DNA of 64,000 bases from Phoronis australis (lineage: Eukaryota; Phoronida; Phoronidae), in NCBI GenBank assembly GCA_002633005.1, contig NMRA01000041.1, forward strand, positions 1,233,609 to 1,297,608. Reading direction: 5' to 3'. The notes beneath the pieces are model-generated. The model did not search any database. It was not told where the DNA came from and saw nothing but the letters and a program-made list of their open reading frames with translations. Both the position numbers and the translations under genes were made by a program. Positions 1 through 12,320 of the stretch are shown one piece after another (position 1 is the stretch's first letter; every line of letters begins with the position of its first letter).

Positions 1-2584
1 TTAAAACTACACATGTTGTCCATCTTGAATCACCAGACAGCTTATTTCCCTTCATATTATGTGGTTTGAGACACAAGGCTCATTTATGACAAATGTTTAG
101 TTTTAGCCGCCAGCACAAGGATACTACTTGGAACCTTACATTCCACACACTTAGCATACTCTTGTTTTCGTAATCAACCGCACGTGGCTACGAAGTTAGC
201 AGGAGTCTTATTACGGGATGTTCAGTGATGTCACAGGAATGGACCGTTCTGTATGAGGTATTTGCTACCATTTCCGGGACAATTTTGTATTAAACTGTTG
301 GTATATTTTACAAAAAAATACATCATGACCTTTGGCTTTTTCTTTCACAAAATATATGTATCCAAGCACTGTTTTTTGAGTGAACGCCAACCGGCAATGT
401 CGACGGAATGACTATGTATCCAAAGTTTTGAGAGGCGCATCTTTGCGACATTTTGCGTACAAGTGCTTCAGTAGTATAACGCTTCGACATGTAGCCATTA
501 AGTTTAAATTAAAAAGCGTGTACACGCCATTACACACTTGTGTGGATTTTGGATCATGTATGTGCTTCCAATAGTAGCAATACTTTCTCTGAAGTGAACA
601 GTCGCTACAATTCTCATCCTTAATGGCGACCGTTATAATACGTTTTTGTGCGATTCCAAATTTAGCATTTTTATGTAGCGGCGATTGATAACCCCATTAC
701 TCGGAAAACATTTCGGAGCCTAATAGCTCAATTTTAAGAGTCCTGCGTAATTGAATGGGTTACGAATTCCTCACAGTGTTGCAAAAACGGCAATTTCACA
801 GATGGCGCTAAGTAATTCCCACGGCCAGTTAAAAATATTCATTTATTCCTAACACAATAGTGGTCACCGATTCCAGCTGTTACTCGGCTACCAACCCCAT
901 ATCACCAGAACTCGGGAACACAACTATTCAATTTTGCATTGTTTTGCCACCAGAAACAGTTGAAAGGGTCGCGATGTAAGTCTCGTTCTCTGGTCGGGCA
1001 TTACTGGTAAATACTGGAAAGAGTTTCTTGGGCACCCATTGACTATAAATTAAATTATCACTCGCTTTAACATTTGTTTTTATTTGATATTTGGTTCTCA
1101 TTTCATATTAAGACGTTGTGTTTGACCTCAACAATTTCACACACGGCATATTCGGGTTTACATGGGCTCGGGTTCTACGTTTTAATCGAAATCGAAACTT
1201 TCCGTTCAACTTTAATACGATCCAAGACCGGTTATTATCTATTATTCTGTGCTCGAACATATAGTGCGGATTAGCCAAGTGAGTGTCTAGTCTAACTGAA
1301 TTCGCACCTGATGATCCCTAGATTATAGCGGCAAGATGCGGGGAATAAAGACTCGAGATTTTAAGTTCATACTTCACTACTGGGGTCATCAAGTACACCG
1401 ACATCCACGTAATCCATAATATACTTGAACAAAAAATAATCGACGCTTATCTTAAAAAGGCTTAAAATAATATCGACGGTCGAGTTCGGCAGACCCTGAA
1501 ACGCTTCAAGTTTCCGAAGCCATGGGGATTTTTTATTAACCAGGTAAGTACCGGTCAGGTAGCGCGTATTAATGTCACATACTTGCCAATGATTGAGTCA
1601 ACTTTCTCCGTCTTAGGAGTGATGACAGTGATCGTGCTCGCCAGACCCTGTGTGATAGCCGTGTACATGCGCATCTCATTAGCCGATGTGGGGGTTGAAA
1701 ATTAAGTCTTTAGGTGTGATGAGATGTAACCATGGGAACAAAACAACAAATTTTCTGTGAGATTAAACCACACACGTGGATTGCATAGTAGGGTTGCTGC
1801 AAATATATGCAATCAGAAAAAAACGCTGTGCCGGTAATCCTCATAATTTTGTTCGTTACAAACACTACATACGTTGCTATCATCAATGGTGATAAAGCAC
1901 GCTTACCTGTGCCCCCGGCAGACTAAAAGATTCACATCTACGCCATTCACTTTCTGTAGCGTTCGATTCAATCCAAAATGGTTACGTTTGAATCGGTACT
2001 GAATCAAGGTGACGTGAAGTTCCCGTGCGCAGTTCCTTACCCAATTACATTGCATTCACGCTGTCTATATTCTTTGTATCGCCCTATAAGACCCATTTCA
2101 TCCTCTATTGACGAATTTCTATACTACCGATTGACCAGTAGACAAATAGCGTATTTATGTTAGCTTTAAACCGCTGGATAGAAAACAAGCGGATTACTTT
2201 TATAGAGCCTAATTTTAAAAACACGTTCTATGTTCCCGTACTTGTTTGTGGCGAAATTCCCCTACAGCAAAACAATAGATTTGGAGAGCCGCAGGTTTAT
2301 GAAGAAAATATTTTTCTTCTCGTTGGGCAACGATCTTGGTGACTTCTGTGTTGTGAATCGTAACAAGATTGTGGGAAAATGAGTTGGCGCGAAAGGGACT
2401 CTACAGGTATTACAGGATATAGTCTGATATTGAGATAACTGAGTGGAACTTGTGTTCACCTTGGCAAGACCTGAGTGGACAACATTTTTTTCGCTCAAAA
2501 ACTATGACGTTTCTCTAAAAACTACACTCTGTTATAATGGCATGTAGGTATATCCCCAAATGGGAGTACTCGGACACAGCTAGC

Positions 2585-2668
2585 CCACCCAGAGGTTTGC
2601 TCAATTCGCGACAACAGCCGGATTCGAACACGAGCTCTGATGTTTCAGACTACTGAGTCTTCTTTATT
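2585..2668 (-). repeat. Possible tRNA-derived SINE fragment
   Basis: Read on the minus strand there is a B-box-like word (GTGTTCGAATCCGG) of the kind found in tRNA genes and tRNA-derived SINEs. An AT-rich stretch lies beside it at 2660-2700. No cloverleaf with a paired acceptor stem can be drawn, so this is not called a tRNA gene. Confidence 0.25.
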
Positions 2669-3505
2669 ATAAAATTTATTTATTATCATCGGTAAAGGTT
2701 TTAGCATCTTTTTACTTGGCGATTCAACGGGTGGAAGTATTCAGTTGTAATTGACACATGATTCGAAGATATTTGTAAGTATTCCCGTTCGTCATGATCT
2801 GCACTTTTGACAGGGTTAGTTTTCTTTGTGTGTTCTTTGTTCGTCATGAAAATTAGGACAGGAATGTGTAAGTTGCGCGGAAATTTGAAGAAAATGACGC
2901 TAACTTTCACCTAAATTATTTTTGACATTAATTTCACCGAAGTGGTGGTCAAGTCCGTGTCAAGTTTCCCTTGCCATGATCCAGTCAAATTGCAAAGGCT
3001 TCTTGTTACCCGGCGCAAACCAATTCGTTTTTCATGTTCAGTTGTCGGTCAATATTAAGACAATTAGTATTGCTTTACTTTAAATGATATTTATTTTATC
3101 AACAGCTGCTTAAAAGTTGTTTGTATAAAGTCTCCGCGCACAAATTACCTCGAGAACTGGTTTATTATTGCCGGCAGTTTGTATGATGGTAATTAAATTT
3201 TGTGGTTTGCTATTTTTTGCACTGTAAAGGCAAATTAATGCAGGGTAGCTTTCTTTAAAAGCGAATATTGCCGTTTTTCTCAGACTTCACTTTTCTGCTA
3301 TCAAATATTCACTGAATAATTGAACACGATTTGCTTTCTATAGCGAATGTACAACATAGAAAAGTAGTTCTTAACATGTAAATTGTTTAAATTTAATGAG
3401 ACTCCGCAGAAAGACATCATGCATAAATGCAGCCGGGAGGTACTCGGATATCGATTTGTGAATAATTAATTCAGTTTCAACATGAATTTACTCTGCGCAT
3501 GTCAG

Positions 3506-3513
3506 TGACGTCA
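3506..3513. promoter_or_regulatory. CRE palindrome (TGACGTCA)
   Basis: A perfect eight-base cAMP response element lies about 435 bp upstream of the channel start codon. A second identical one lies at 3931-3938. Function is inferred from the motif only. Confidence 0.35.
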
Positions 3514-3930
3514 ATGCAGGGAATTCTATGTGATTATTGTTGATGCTGAGACAGAACGTTTTGGTGCCGATAGTGTTGGCTCTCAACTCTAACTCACATG
3601 TGTATACAAGTTCGAGCACTACTGAGTAGTCTCGCGCTATTTTGGCCTCAAGACAAATATTGAAAGGGATTACGAGCTCAGATGATTCAGTGAATGCGGG
3701 CTTGTGTAAAGCGATAACACGGAGATATCGATTTGCTATTATTTGAACTGTGTACGTTTGTGAGACTGGCGAAAACGTTCATGGCTGATGTGCAGAGCTC
3801 GAGCTGACCGGCTTGAGCAAGTGCGCTTAACCATATGTTGTTTGCTAGTAGGAGTAGAAGCGATACGTTTAACCATCATGTAACGTCGCAGACATGTTGT
3901 AGTGTTTGGAGGATAAAAGAATCTCAGGGG

Positions 3931-3938
3931 TGACGTCA
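3931..3938. promoter_or_regulatory. CRE palindrome next to the K2P start codon
   Basis: TGACGTCA ends two bases before the ATG at 3941. If transcription starts close by, it could act as a CREB/ATF site in the 5' untranslated region or core promoter. It is an exact match, but an eight-base word can occur by chance. Confidence 0.35.
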
Positions 3939-3940
3939 GC

Positions 3941-4223
3941 ATGCAGAAACAGAACGTGAAGACTCTTTCACTGATCGTGTGTACATTCACGTACTTGCTC
4001 GTCGGAGCCGCCATATTTGACGCACTGGAGTCAGAAAATGAGGCCGAGGACAAACGGGAGCAAAAGGCGGAGATTGACGCTTTCAAAGAAAGACACAGTA
4101 TTCCGGATGACGTCTGGGACAACATGACCATAAAGATTTTATTTTCAAAGCCTTACAAGGCGGGAATACAATGGAAATTTTCAGGGGCGTTCTACTTTGC
4201 ACTGACAGTAATCACAACTATCG
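3941..4223 (+). CDS. KCNK3/9-like: TASK-type two-pore-domain K+ channel, exon 1
   Basis: This exon encodes residues 1-94 and the first base of codon 95. The N-terminus (MQKQNVKTLSLIVCTFTYLL) matches the very conserved start of TASK channels. M1 spans about residues 9-29, and a long extracellular cap follows, with a possible N-glycosylation sequon at N61 (NMT). The first pore helix leads to TTIG. The exon ends in the first base of the glycine codon of the GYG filter, followed by the donor gtaagt. A phase-1 intron at exactly this glycine is a hallmark of K2P genes. Start choice: the ATG gives the family-typical first residues. A reading frame that runs on to 4372 is intron read-through. Confidence 0.95.
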
Positions 4224-6268
4224 GTAAGTTTTCTTTGATCTCATTTCCATTGAATTGGTTCTGTATTTTATTGATGATATGTAGTTTAGTAACAATTATA
4301 TATCAGCCTGTTCATCTTGAGGTTGAGCGTGTGCTTTCTGGTCTGTTCCTGAAGAAGTGTTCAAAATGGTAAAAGAGACATCTATTGCGCAACTCGTACA
4401 CTAGATTCCTACTCTTACTCTGCCGCAGTGTATTCTTTGCGTTGAGTACTTGGTTCCTCTTGGCCCCCTCTTGGAGAGAAGAATGAACCCATACTGGTAA
4501 GAGAGACATCTATTGCGGAACTCGAGTACTAGATTCCGACTCTCAGGCCATGACTTGCCGGTAAGTGTCAGATCCCACAATTATCTGGGGTATGAAACAA
4601 CTCAGCTGTCAGGTCGCACGCATGAACACAGTACCTCACATGCACGCAACCAGTGTGACAGGGGAGTGGCTAGATTTCCACTTTGGAATTGGAAAGTCAA
4701 CAACTCAGGGCTTTAGGGATTGGGGTTTCAACGGGAAACAACAGTGTGTACACCATCCCCTTCTTTCAGACAGCAATAGTCTTAAGCCCTTGATGAGGCT
4801 TCTGCAAATGGACTTGGGAAGACCCGTAGACTGTATTTAAAGTGCTGCAGGAGACACATCCTTGGGAAAACTGGTATACATGTATAGTTGCCAATGAGTG
4901 CTCATTTATCATGAACTTCGAAAGGAATGACAGATTGAAGAAGAACTTGAGGGACACCATAAGTTAATTGCCCAAGTCAACGTTTTACCTGGTTTTGTTG
5001 CGATAAAAATATTTAAACTTTTTCCCAAGGAGTTCCAAGAAAATTATTTCTTTTGAGAATCGTACATGAAAGTTTGCACGTGTTCCATTCATGAATGGGA
5101 TGAACTTTCGGAAGGATTTGACTTCTGGTGTGCCCCCTAGTGACAACGTTACTTTTTTACGTTTACCTCTGTATCTTCAAAGGACCGCAACGAGTTTTAA
5201 TAAAATTTGGCACACAGGCATTTATTGGCTAGATGACGCTATCTTTCGGTGTTTTGATTGATTCTAGGTATTTTGCGCCACCTAGTGACCATTTTTCACT
5301 GTTTTCGAGTCGTTTTTTGGTGTCCGCCCCTCTGTCAACCGAAATGCTCTAAGGATGATTTTAAAAATTGGTATGTTCTTACTATGAAGAGGAAGGCTGG
5401 TGATCATTTTCCAACGACTGTGACTACTGTGGCTCTTCCTAGTGGCAGTTTTTTTTGCCCCCATGGCTATATCTCGTAAACACTCTACAGAATCTTTATT
5501 AAATTAAGCAAGTGTATTTATATAAAGTTGACAACGGACGACGACGACGTTCGGAAGTATCTGAGTACTGTTGTGCTCCCTAGTGGCAATTTTAGATTTT
5601 TACGTTTACCCCTGTATCTTCAAAGGTCCTCCAGGAATTTCATAAAATTTGGAATATAGGCAATATATTGGTGGGATGACGCTATCCTCCCGTTTTCGGA
5701 TGGATTCGAGGTATTTTGTGCAACCTAGTGGCCAGTTTTGCGTTTTTCGGGCGTCCGCCCCTCCGCATCAACTAAACCGTTCTCAGGATGATTGTGAAAA
5801 TTGCCATATATTATCTCTGTGGAATGAGTACAGTTGACGATGAGGATCTTGACTACTGTGGCGCCTCCTGGTGGCAGTTTGTTTTTTGCGCTCATAACTA
5901 TTTTCGTTTTCGGAGGGTTCGACGTATTTTGCGCCCTCTAGTGGCCATTTTTATGATACAAGCAAACTCCTCTAGAAGCACCCCATTTGCGGTGTATTCG
6001 TAGGCGCATTTCAACGCTCCGCGTTGCTCTTGTGTCAATAGAGGATGGGTACTTGACAATTCATGGCTTTGAGATAATGGTTGCACTGAGCCGATTCGGC
6101 CGTGTCAAGCGGCTAAGACATGTGATTTGGCTGGTTATACGAAAGTTGTCATCGAGAACTTGTCACATATTTTAGCCAATTGACCCGGCTGAACCGACGA
6201 AGTGAGTCAAATGCAGCCAATGTCAAACTATTTTTTTGTAATTTCGCTATGGTAATTTCTCTTTTAAG
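4224..6268 (+). other. K2P intron (phase 1), 2045 bp
   Basis: Starts with gtaagt and ends with a pyrimidine-rich acceptor (tctcttttaag). It contains a tandemly repeated 443-bp sequence, listed separately. No other gene is seen in it. Confidence 0.85.
5158..5960 (+). repeat. Tandem duplication, period 443 bp, in the K2P intron
   Basis: The words tacgtttacc, tgtatcttcaaagg, gatgacgctatc, ggtattttg, gtccgcccctc and ctaaggatgat/tcaggatgat recur in the same order 443 bp apart, for example at 5158 and 5601. Unit one is 5158-5600 and unit two 5601 to about 5960. Inside each unit a shorter word of the form CC(T)AGTGGC recurs several times, often after GCGCC or GTGCTC. The copies are clearly diverged, so this is an old duplication, perhaps of a transposon fragment. 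Confidence 0.7.
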
Positions 6269-7173
6269 GATACGGCTTCAGCACTCCAAGAACATACGGC
6301 GGCAAAATCTTCTGCATGGCCTACGCCCTCGCTGGTATCCCCATCAATCTGGTGATGTTCCAGAGTATCGGTGAACGACTGAATACCTTTATAACTTTCG
6401 TACTGAAAAACATAAAAAAATGTTTGAAGATGAAAAAGACTGATGTGTCACAGACAAATTTAATCATAGTCGTCCTCCATTTGTGTATGATTGTGTTATT
6501 TACTGGAGCAGCTGCTTTTAATACCTACGAAAAGAATTGGGACTTTTTAACTTCGTTGTATTACTGCTTCATCACAGTTACTACGATAGGATTTGGTGAT
6601 TATGTGGCGCTGCAGTCGGAGGGAGCTCTGCAACAGAAACCCCATTACGTAGCATTCAGTCTTATCTTCATTCTCATTGGTTTGGCAATTTTTGCCGCCG
6701 CTACCAATCTTCTCGTTCTCCGCTTCATGACGATGAACGGTGACGAGGCAGACCGGAAGGAAGAACTCGAGAATATCCTGAATGCCGCCCAAATGTCGGA
6801 AACTGACATTATACCGGCAAACACTCCCATACCACATCAAGCCAATGGTTGTGTAACTACAGGAAAGGGGTACGGGAACCATAACTCAGTCCCCCATGAG
6901 AATCACAAACTTTTGATGACCGAGTTTGTGGATGACGTAGATCAGCATTCCGTTTGTTCTTGTTCGTGTTATTCCTTAAGGGGGCGCAATGCATACAAGA
7001 ACAAGCATTACTCAGCGACGAGACCGCCCGGGAACATTGATCATTTACTGCCCAATGACGTGGCTTACGATCCAACTCCCGTTCACGTGATTCAACGAGA
7101 CGAAGATTTGCACTCGGAAGAAGAATTCAATACAATGATGGAGCATTTACAACAAAAAAGAGCGTCCGTGTGA
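6269..7173 (+). CDS. KCNK3/9-like: TASK-type two-pore-domain K+ channel, exon 2 (to stop)
   Basis: Exon 2 completes glycine 95 and encodes residues 96-395 plus TGA; TASK-1 and TASK-3 have similar lengths. Filter 1 reads TIGYG followed by F98, where TASK channels have the pH-sensing histidine. M2 spans about 109-128 and M3 about 159-178. Filter 2 is TIGFGDYV at about 200-207, and M4 spans about 221-243. It is followed by VLRFMT (244-249), the TASK halothane-response and gate motif. The cytoplasmic tail has a cysteine cluster CSCSCY (324-329), like the tail element of vertebrate TASK, and ends in KRASV, a C-terminal 14-3-3-type signal. The product should be a plasma-membrane dimer giving background K+ leak. 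The subfamily is certain; orthology to KCNK3, 9 or 15 individually cannot be resolved here. Confidence 0.96.
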
Positions 7174-7438
7174 AGAACTCTTTTAAATTTGTTAGCACCT
7201 CTGTTTTCGAGATGTAGTTATTGACTGGTTCCTTGTTGCTGAACAACAGTTCTCAATTCTTCTTAAAAATTGTACGAGATTTTCGGTAACATCACTTCAT
7301 TTGATATGAAGTGCATGAGAGCAACTAATCAGGCAGTGTTCCGGGACACTATATTCGGTGCAGTTCCTGCATTACAGTTGATGGGTACTCGTCCTGCTTG
7401 AAGATGTTGGCATGGAAAGCACGACTGTTGAAACATGT

Positions 7439-7444
7439 AATAAA
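7439..7444 (+). terminator. Polyadenylation signal of the K2P gene
   Basis: AATAAA lies 266 bp after the stop codon and is the first canonical signal downstream, implying a 3' untranslated region of roughly 290 bp. Confidence 0.5.
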
Positions 7445-7460
7445 CAGGGGTGCGCATCCG

Positions 7461-10400
7461 CGTTACTGAGTTTTTGATACTTTTCATGCTTAATTATTAC
7501 ATAATCGGTCACTCTTCGCAGAACAGTACGTGAGGGACACAAGGCGTGAGTTTGAGAAGGTGTGAGCCTGACACATTAATGATTTAAGAAGTGAATTATG
7601 ATTACTGTAGGTAGACTTCGGGTACGCGTATGTCACTTGTCTGTAAGCAAATCACACGTCAAGTGGAATTCGCCAGGGAGATATTGATAACTTCAATTTG
7701 AGGTCGCCATTTCAATTGTACTCTGATTCAAAAGTACATTTCAACTCAAAAAAGCATTGCATATTAAACTAATTTCCAAAATATTTTCCATAAACTAAAA
7801 AAGATTCTATAAAATGCTGTATCAATATTGATAGAATGGTGAGAGTTCTGGACGTCTGACAATTGGTAACTAATGATGAGTGTTAAAGTCAAATACTTAA
7901 AATTATATTTTCGACAACTGAATTTAGTTACATAAATTAGGTAGGTCTGAAAAACTCCGAATTAACCCCAATGTTTGCTTGAGTGCACTTAATACTGTTC
8001 TTTATTTTAATACGAAAATCCGTATGTTGGCCCAGCACAGCGTATACATGTAGCTGCTATAGACTGTGAATTGTGAATTGATCGGGACTGCCATACGAGT
8101 AAGGTGCTATTGGCAAGTTTGAACACTGCATGTTTTGAATACTGCATGTTTCGTGTAACCAAACCGTAGTTCGCTCACTGTCTCTCGCTCAGCGTGACGA
8201 GGTTCTTGGTTTGTTAGATGCTGAAAAGATGCTGTGTTACACACAGATTCACGTTTGAAGTGAATTAAAGGACTATAATCAGGTTTGTGAAACTACAGCA
8301 AGAGACAGGTGGCACAGGAGATGATCTGAGAACAGGTAAATGTATTATAGACAAGACAGTTTCAGATCAAATCACAGATCGACTAATTTGAGTCATTACA
8401 ACCAGTAGACAATTTGCTACGACTAGTAGAGATCCGAGTATAACCGATATTCTTGGAAAACCAAGAAAAGTGACGGCAATACATGTCAAATTTTGTTCAC
8501 TGCATTAAATTATTATTGTTATTGTGAAATGGGAATAAAATTTGTATTTATTTTTGAAAGTTGAAAAATAGAGGTGAGTAAAACTATGCAATTCTGTTTT
8601 TTTTTGTAATGTTTATTACGAAATCTTCAATACAATGAATATACATACATGTAACCCAGAAAGCGCAAAGAGGGATTATATCTGGGTTAAAAAAGTACAA
8701 AGAAATCTCTATTCAATTATTTTACACAAATACATAAATTAAAAAACTGTTGCTAAGATTACAATGACATATGATTACGAAAGTAAATAAATCATTTTCA
8801 TACGCATTTATACAATTCTATCCACTCACACAAAGAGATTTAATATTATAAAGAAATTTTGATACTATTTCGAATAAAACCTTATTTTCATTTGGGTTGA
8901 GTTCTTGTCTTCCATATCTAAAAAAAATTAATTTTGTTGTACACTTGCGGAATTTCAGAATATTTTTTATAAATATTGGGGTATTGTTCGAGTGTCTGGA
9001 AAAGCTGTACCCTCTGCTCCTTGCATACCTCACAAGCAAAGAAAACATGGACGTAGCGTAACTAAACAATTTACGTGCACCTTGAGTATATCGGATTTTT
9101 TAGCGTTTTGGCATTTGTCTTCTTTTGATGCTCCGTGTTTGCTTTGAAACAAGTAAAAAATGTAGGGGTTCACTTATTAGGTTTTTAAGTTTGTTTTAAC
9201 TGAAATGGAGTCACATAAGAAATCGCTCCACTATTACGATCACCGTTGCACCGATGTATTTCACCAGGTGACGATTATGTTATTTTTTTGGGTTGTGAAA
9301 CAATTCGTGTTTACGTGAACATACTAAAATGAGAATTTTTTTCTTTATTGGGTTCAAATTTGCCGGTTTAACTCTAATTTAAAACAAATAAATTTTACAC
9401 CTGCGACTGTGTCTATTTTCATGCTCAGTATGACGTCATTATGAAATTTAATGGCGCGCGCTCTCATTTATGCTTAGGGAAATAAATCATATTGGATAAA
9501 AGAAACGAGCATGAAAATCATCAGTGCCCAATTCCATATTAGTTGAGATGAGCACAATTGTATTGTCTCTTGGATGATGTCCTAACTGTCGGCAAAGGAC
9601 ACTGCCGTAGCTCTAGTTTTTGAAGAAAGCACTCTCGTCTTAGCTCAGTCAATTTAGAATCAACATTTTCGAATTAAGTAACGTAGGCTCTAATCTATGT
9701 ACTTTAAAGCGAACTCAAATTAAAATCTTTGACATTTTCCGTTCTGCGTTGGTATATAGATGTACTCAAGGTAAGTGTCAATTACTCTGTGCTTATGGTT
9801 TACCTGGATGACTTTCTAATCCTAGCGTGCAGTTGGTGCCACCAACATTAAGGCTACACATGTAAGTTCCATTCTGAACTCGAAATCTCGAGTTTTTACT
9901 TAAATTTAGAGTGTTTAGTCGAGATTGTGACTCAAACATACGAGGCATTAAGTTCGAGCATGAACTAGACACTTATCTGGCGTAAACCATAATTTATTCC
10001 AAGACAATATTGGACATTAGCTGAATCTCGAGTTTGCGCTGAAGCAGAATCTACAAAGAAGCAATTTCGAGCTCGATTTCGCTTGCTAAGATAAGACACA
10101 TGGTCTTGTTCTCAGAAATAAACTGTTTTGTAAACGTCGTAAAACAAGGGTTATTTTGTTGCAAACTGTGTTGAACCTCCGTCCAAGAGCTATTCCACAG
10201 TGTGTTACAAGAAAAAAATATTCGCGTAATCGAGTATCAGTTCCATTTGCTAGCCATGTAGATTCTACAATTTTTGTCCACTTATTGCGAAGACACGACA
10301 GTCTCCTTATGAACAGAGTTTTGTGGAAATAACACTCGCAATATCGTGTGCGTACATGACATGCGCGCACCCAGCCTACAAAATGGGGGGCTCGAACTTT

Positions 10401-11310
10401 TGAGAATGTGGACCTTTTACTAAGATTCACGGGGAACATCCAGAACTATGAATTGTGCATTCGCCGAACTTTGGTAATTCTTGCCTTTTTAGTGAACTTT
10501 TGTCTCGTTTTCTACTTTTTTCGGAGTTTCTGTTTCTCTGAGGCGAACCTTTTTGCCCAAATTGGGAAGGCTCATTGGAGCTCCCCGAGCCCCCCCCCAC
10601 TGGGTCCGCGCATGCAGGATGAGACAAATACTGTACACTCACCCCTTTAAATTGAACGAACAGCGTGAAACGTTGAAGCATAACCACTGCCCTGATAAGT
10701 CTCGTGTTCATCAATGCTACTGGCTTTTTGAAACCATTTGCAATATTTTTATGTTCACACAAAATACATGTGGATTATAAAGAAGTTGAGCTAAAATTAA
10801 TGTAATAAAACAACCTTGTTCTGACCAGACTTAAACTATTACAGAATAATGAAATTTCACGAGTAGTCTGATTCAATAAATTCCGTACTGATCTTGCTGT
10901 GCTTGTATTCCATGATGGAGAATATATTCGTTATAGCAGGCAAAAAAAGATGTTTTTCCTGGAAAAGCACGCAACGTTACACCAACGGTATTTTTGGAAG
11001 ATGGCTTGTATGTTTCTATAGGAGTTGCTCTTAGCGTTTGAATAAAAACTGTCATCAGGGTGCGATCATGTGCTCGTATGGACGCATACGACTGTAAGAG
11101 ATAAGACATGTGGTTGGATATGTTAATCTCTGGTTTCCGAATCCACGAACTCTTGGGGGTATCAACTGAAGCGTTTTCGATTGCATGACATTTTGTGTGT
11201 GTGTAACTAGAGAAAGTACTAGTTATTGAGAAAGCACGTATGACACCTAACTACATGCACTTATGTACAAGACCCTTTTCCGTGCATGCACAGCCAACAG
11301 GTTTCATTTC
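7461..11310. other. Intergenic, no gene recognised
   Basis: No frame resembles a known protein, and no convincing exon with matching splice sites was found. The 8.55-9.4 kb part is very AT-rich and contains a short hairpin (AACCCAGA ... TCTGGGTT, about 8655-8690). A C-rich run lies near 10.59 kb. Confidence 0.45.
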
Positions 11311-11513
11311 GCAAGCAGTTTATCCCGTTCAATCCGCCATCTTTTTGGTCACATCACGTGTCCTAATGAATATAAGTCCGAAAAGATTCCTGCCCCAGAC
11401 CGGGACTGGAACCCAGGACCTACAGCTCATCGTGCAGACGCTTCGGACTTATATTCATTAGGTCACGTGATGTGACCAAAAAGATGGCGGATGGAACGGG
11501 ATACACTGCTTGC
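11311..11513. mobile_element. Foldback (hairpin) MITE, arms of about 75 bp
   Basis: The left arm 11311-11385 and right arm 11439-11513 are inverse complements with few differences. Both contain the AATCCGCCATC/ATCCGCCATC word, a GGTCACATCACGTG word and TGAATATAAGTCCGAA. The ~53-bp centre contains a B-box-like GGTTCCAGTCC on the minus strand. The near-perfect arms imply a fairly recent insertion or gene conversion between the arms. No coding capacity is seen. Confidence 0.75.
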
Positions 11514-12320
11514 AACATATTCTACGCCTCACTGAATAAGATATATTTATACAGATTTCATTTCGTCGAGCGTTTAAAATAAATGTGTGCCTTTGTGAGT
11601 TTAAATTAGTATGTTTATGCCACTGCCCCATGAATGTGACTCTTGGTAAAGAAGGAACCGTATGCTGTTTCCGCAGTTCTGAACTCCAGAAAATAAATCA
11701 TTCTAAGTCATTTGTTGAGGCAACTGTCGAACGGCGAGGCAACTAACATCTTCAGTGTGTTATGAGTTTATTCACGATTATTTTAGTTTCTTGTTTTTTC
11801 TTTGATAATCAATTTGCGAAACTCAACTGGTTAGTGTAAACTTTTTATCTGGCAGCAATCAACACGTTGTTCATTCCTTCTTTTGGTTTGTCATTTTCAA
11901 GAAAGGTTTAAACTCTGAGAAACCATTTGGGGACCCAGAAAGAGACAAGTGCGAAGTGTCCTAACTATTTGGTTAAAGCTGATACGTGCGAAAGAAGATC
12001 TCATTGACAAAATAGTATATTGAGCAAAGCACACGTCCTACAACACAAGACAGAGCCCAGTATTCACTAACACTGGGCACATATAACTCGTTTTTGTTCG
12101 AGAAAATGCACATGGGAATATGTACAGTACGCAAACCAGTGATTGATAAATCGCTCCGATTAGGTCCCTATCGGCAAACAACCTGCTTTGCGCTGGAGCA
12201 TGATACATTGTACAAATATCAAACGGTTTTGTGCAATACTGAAAAGTGAACTCTATAAACAACATTTTGAGATCCAGTCCCGTCAATGGATCCTCAGTAC
12301 TCATAGGTACATGTTGTAGA

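Larger units (their letters stand above)
1..3900. other. Upstream intergenic region, no gene recognised
   Basis: Only short scattered reading frames without family resemblance or convincing splice sites are seen. The stretch is AT-rich. It holds a possible tRNA-like repeat near 2.6 kb and a CRE palindrome at 3506-3513, and otherwise probably contains the promoter and 5' untranslated region of the potassium channel that starts at 3941. Confidence 0.5.

Noticed and set aside
4224-4372. Continuation of the K2P exon 1 frame after TTIG
   Set aside because: The frame passes a perfect gtaagt donor exactly at the conserved GYG intron site; the true continuation GYGF is in exon 2.
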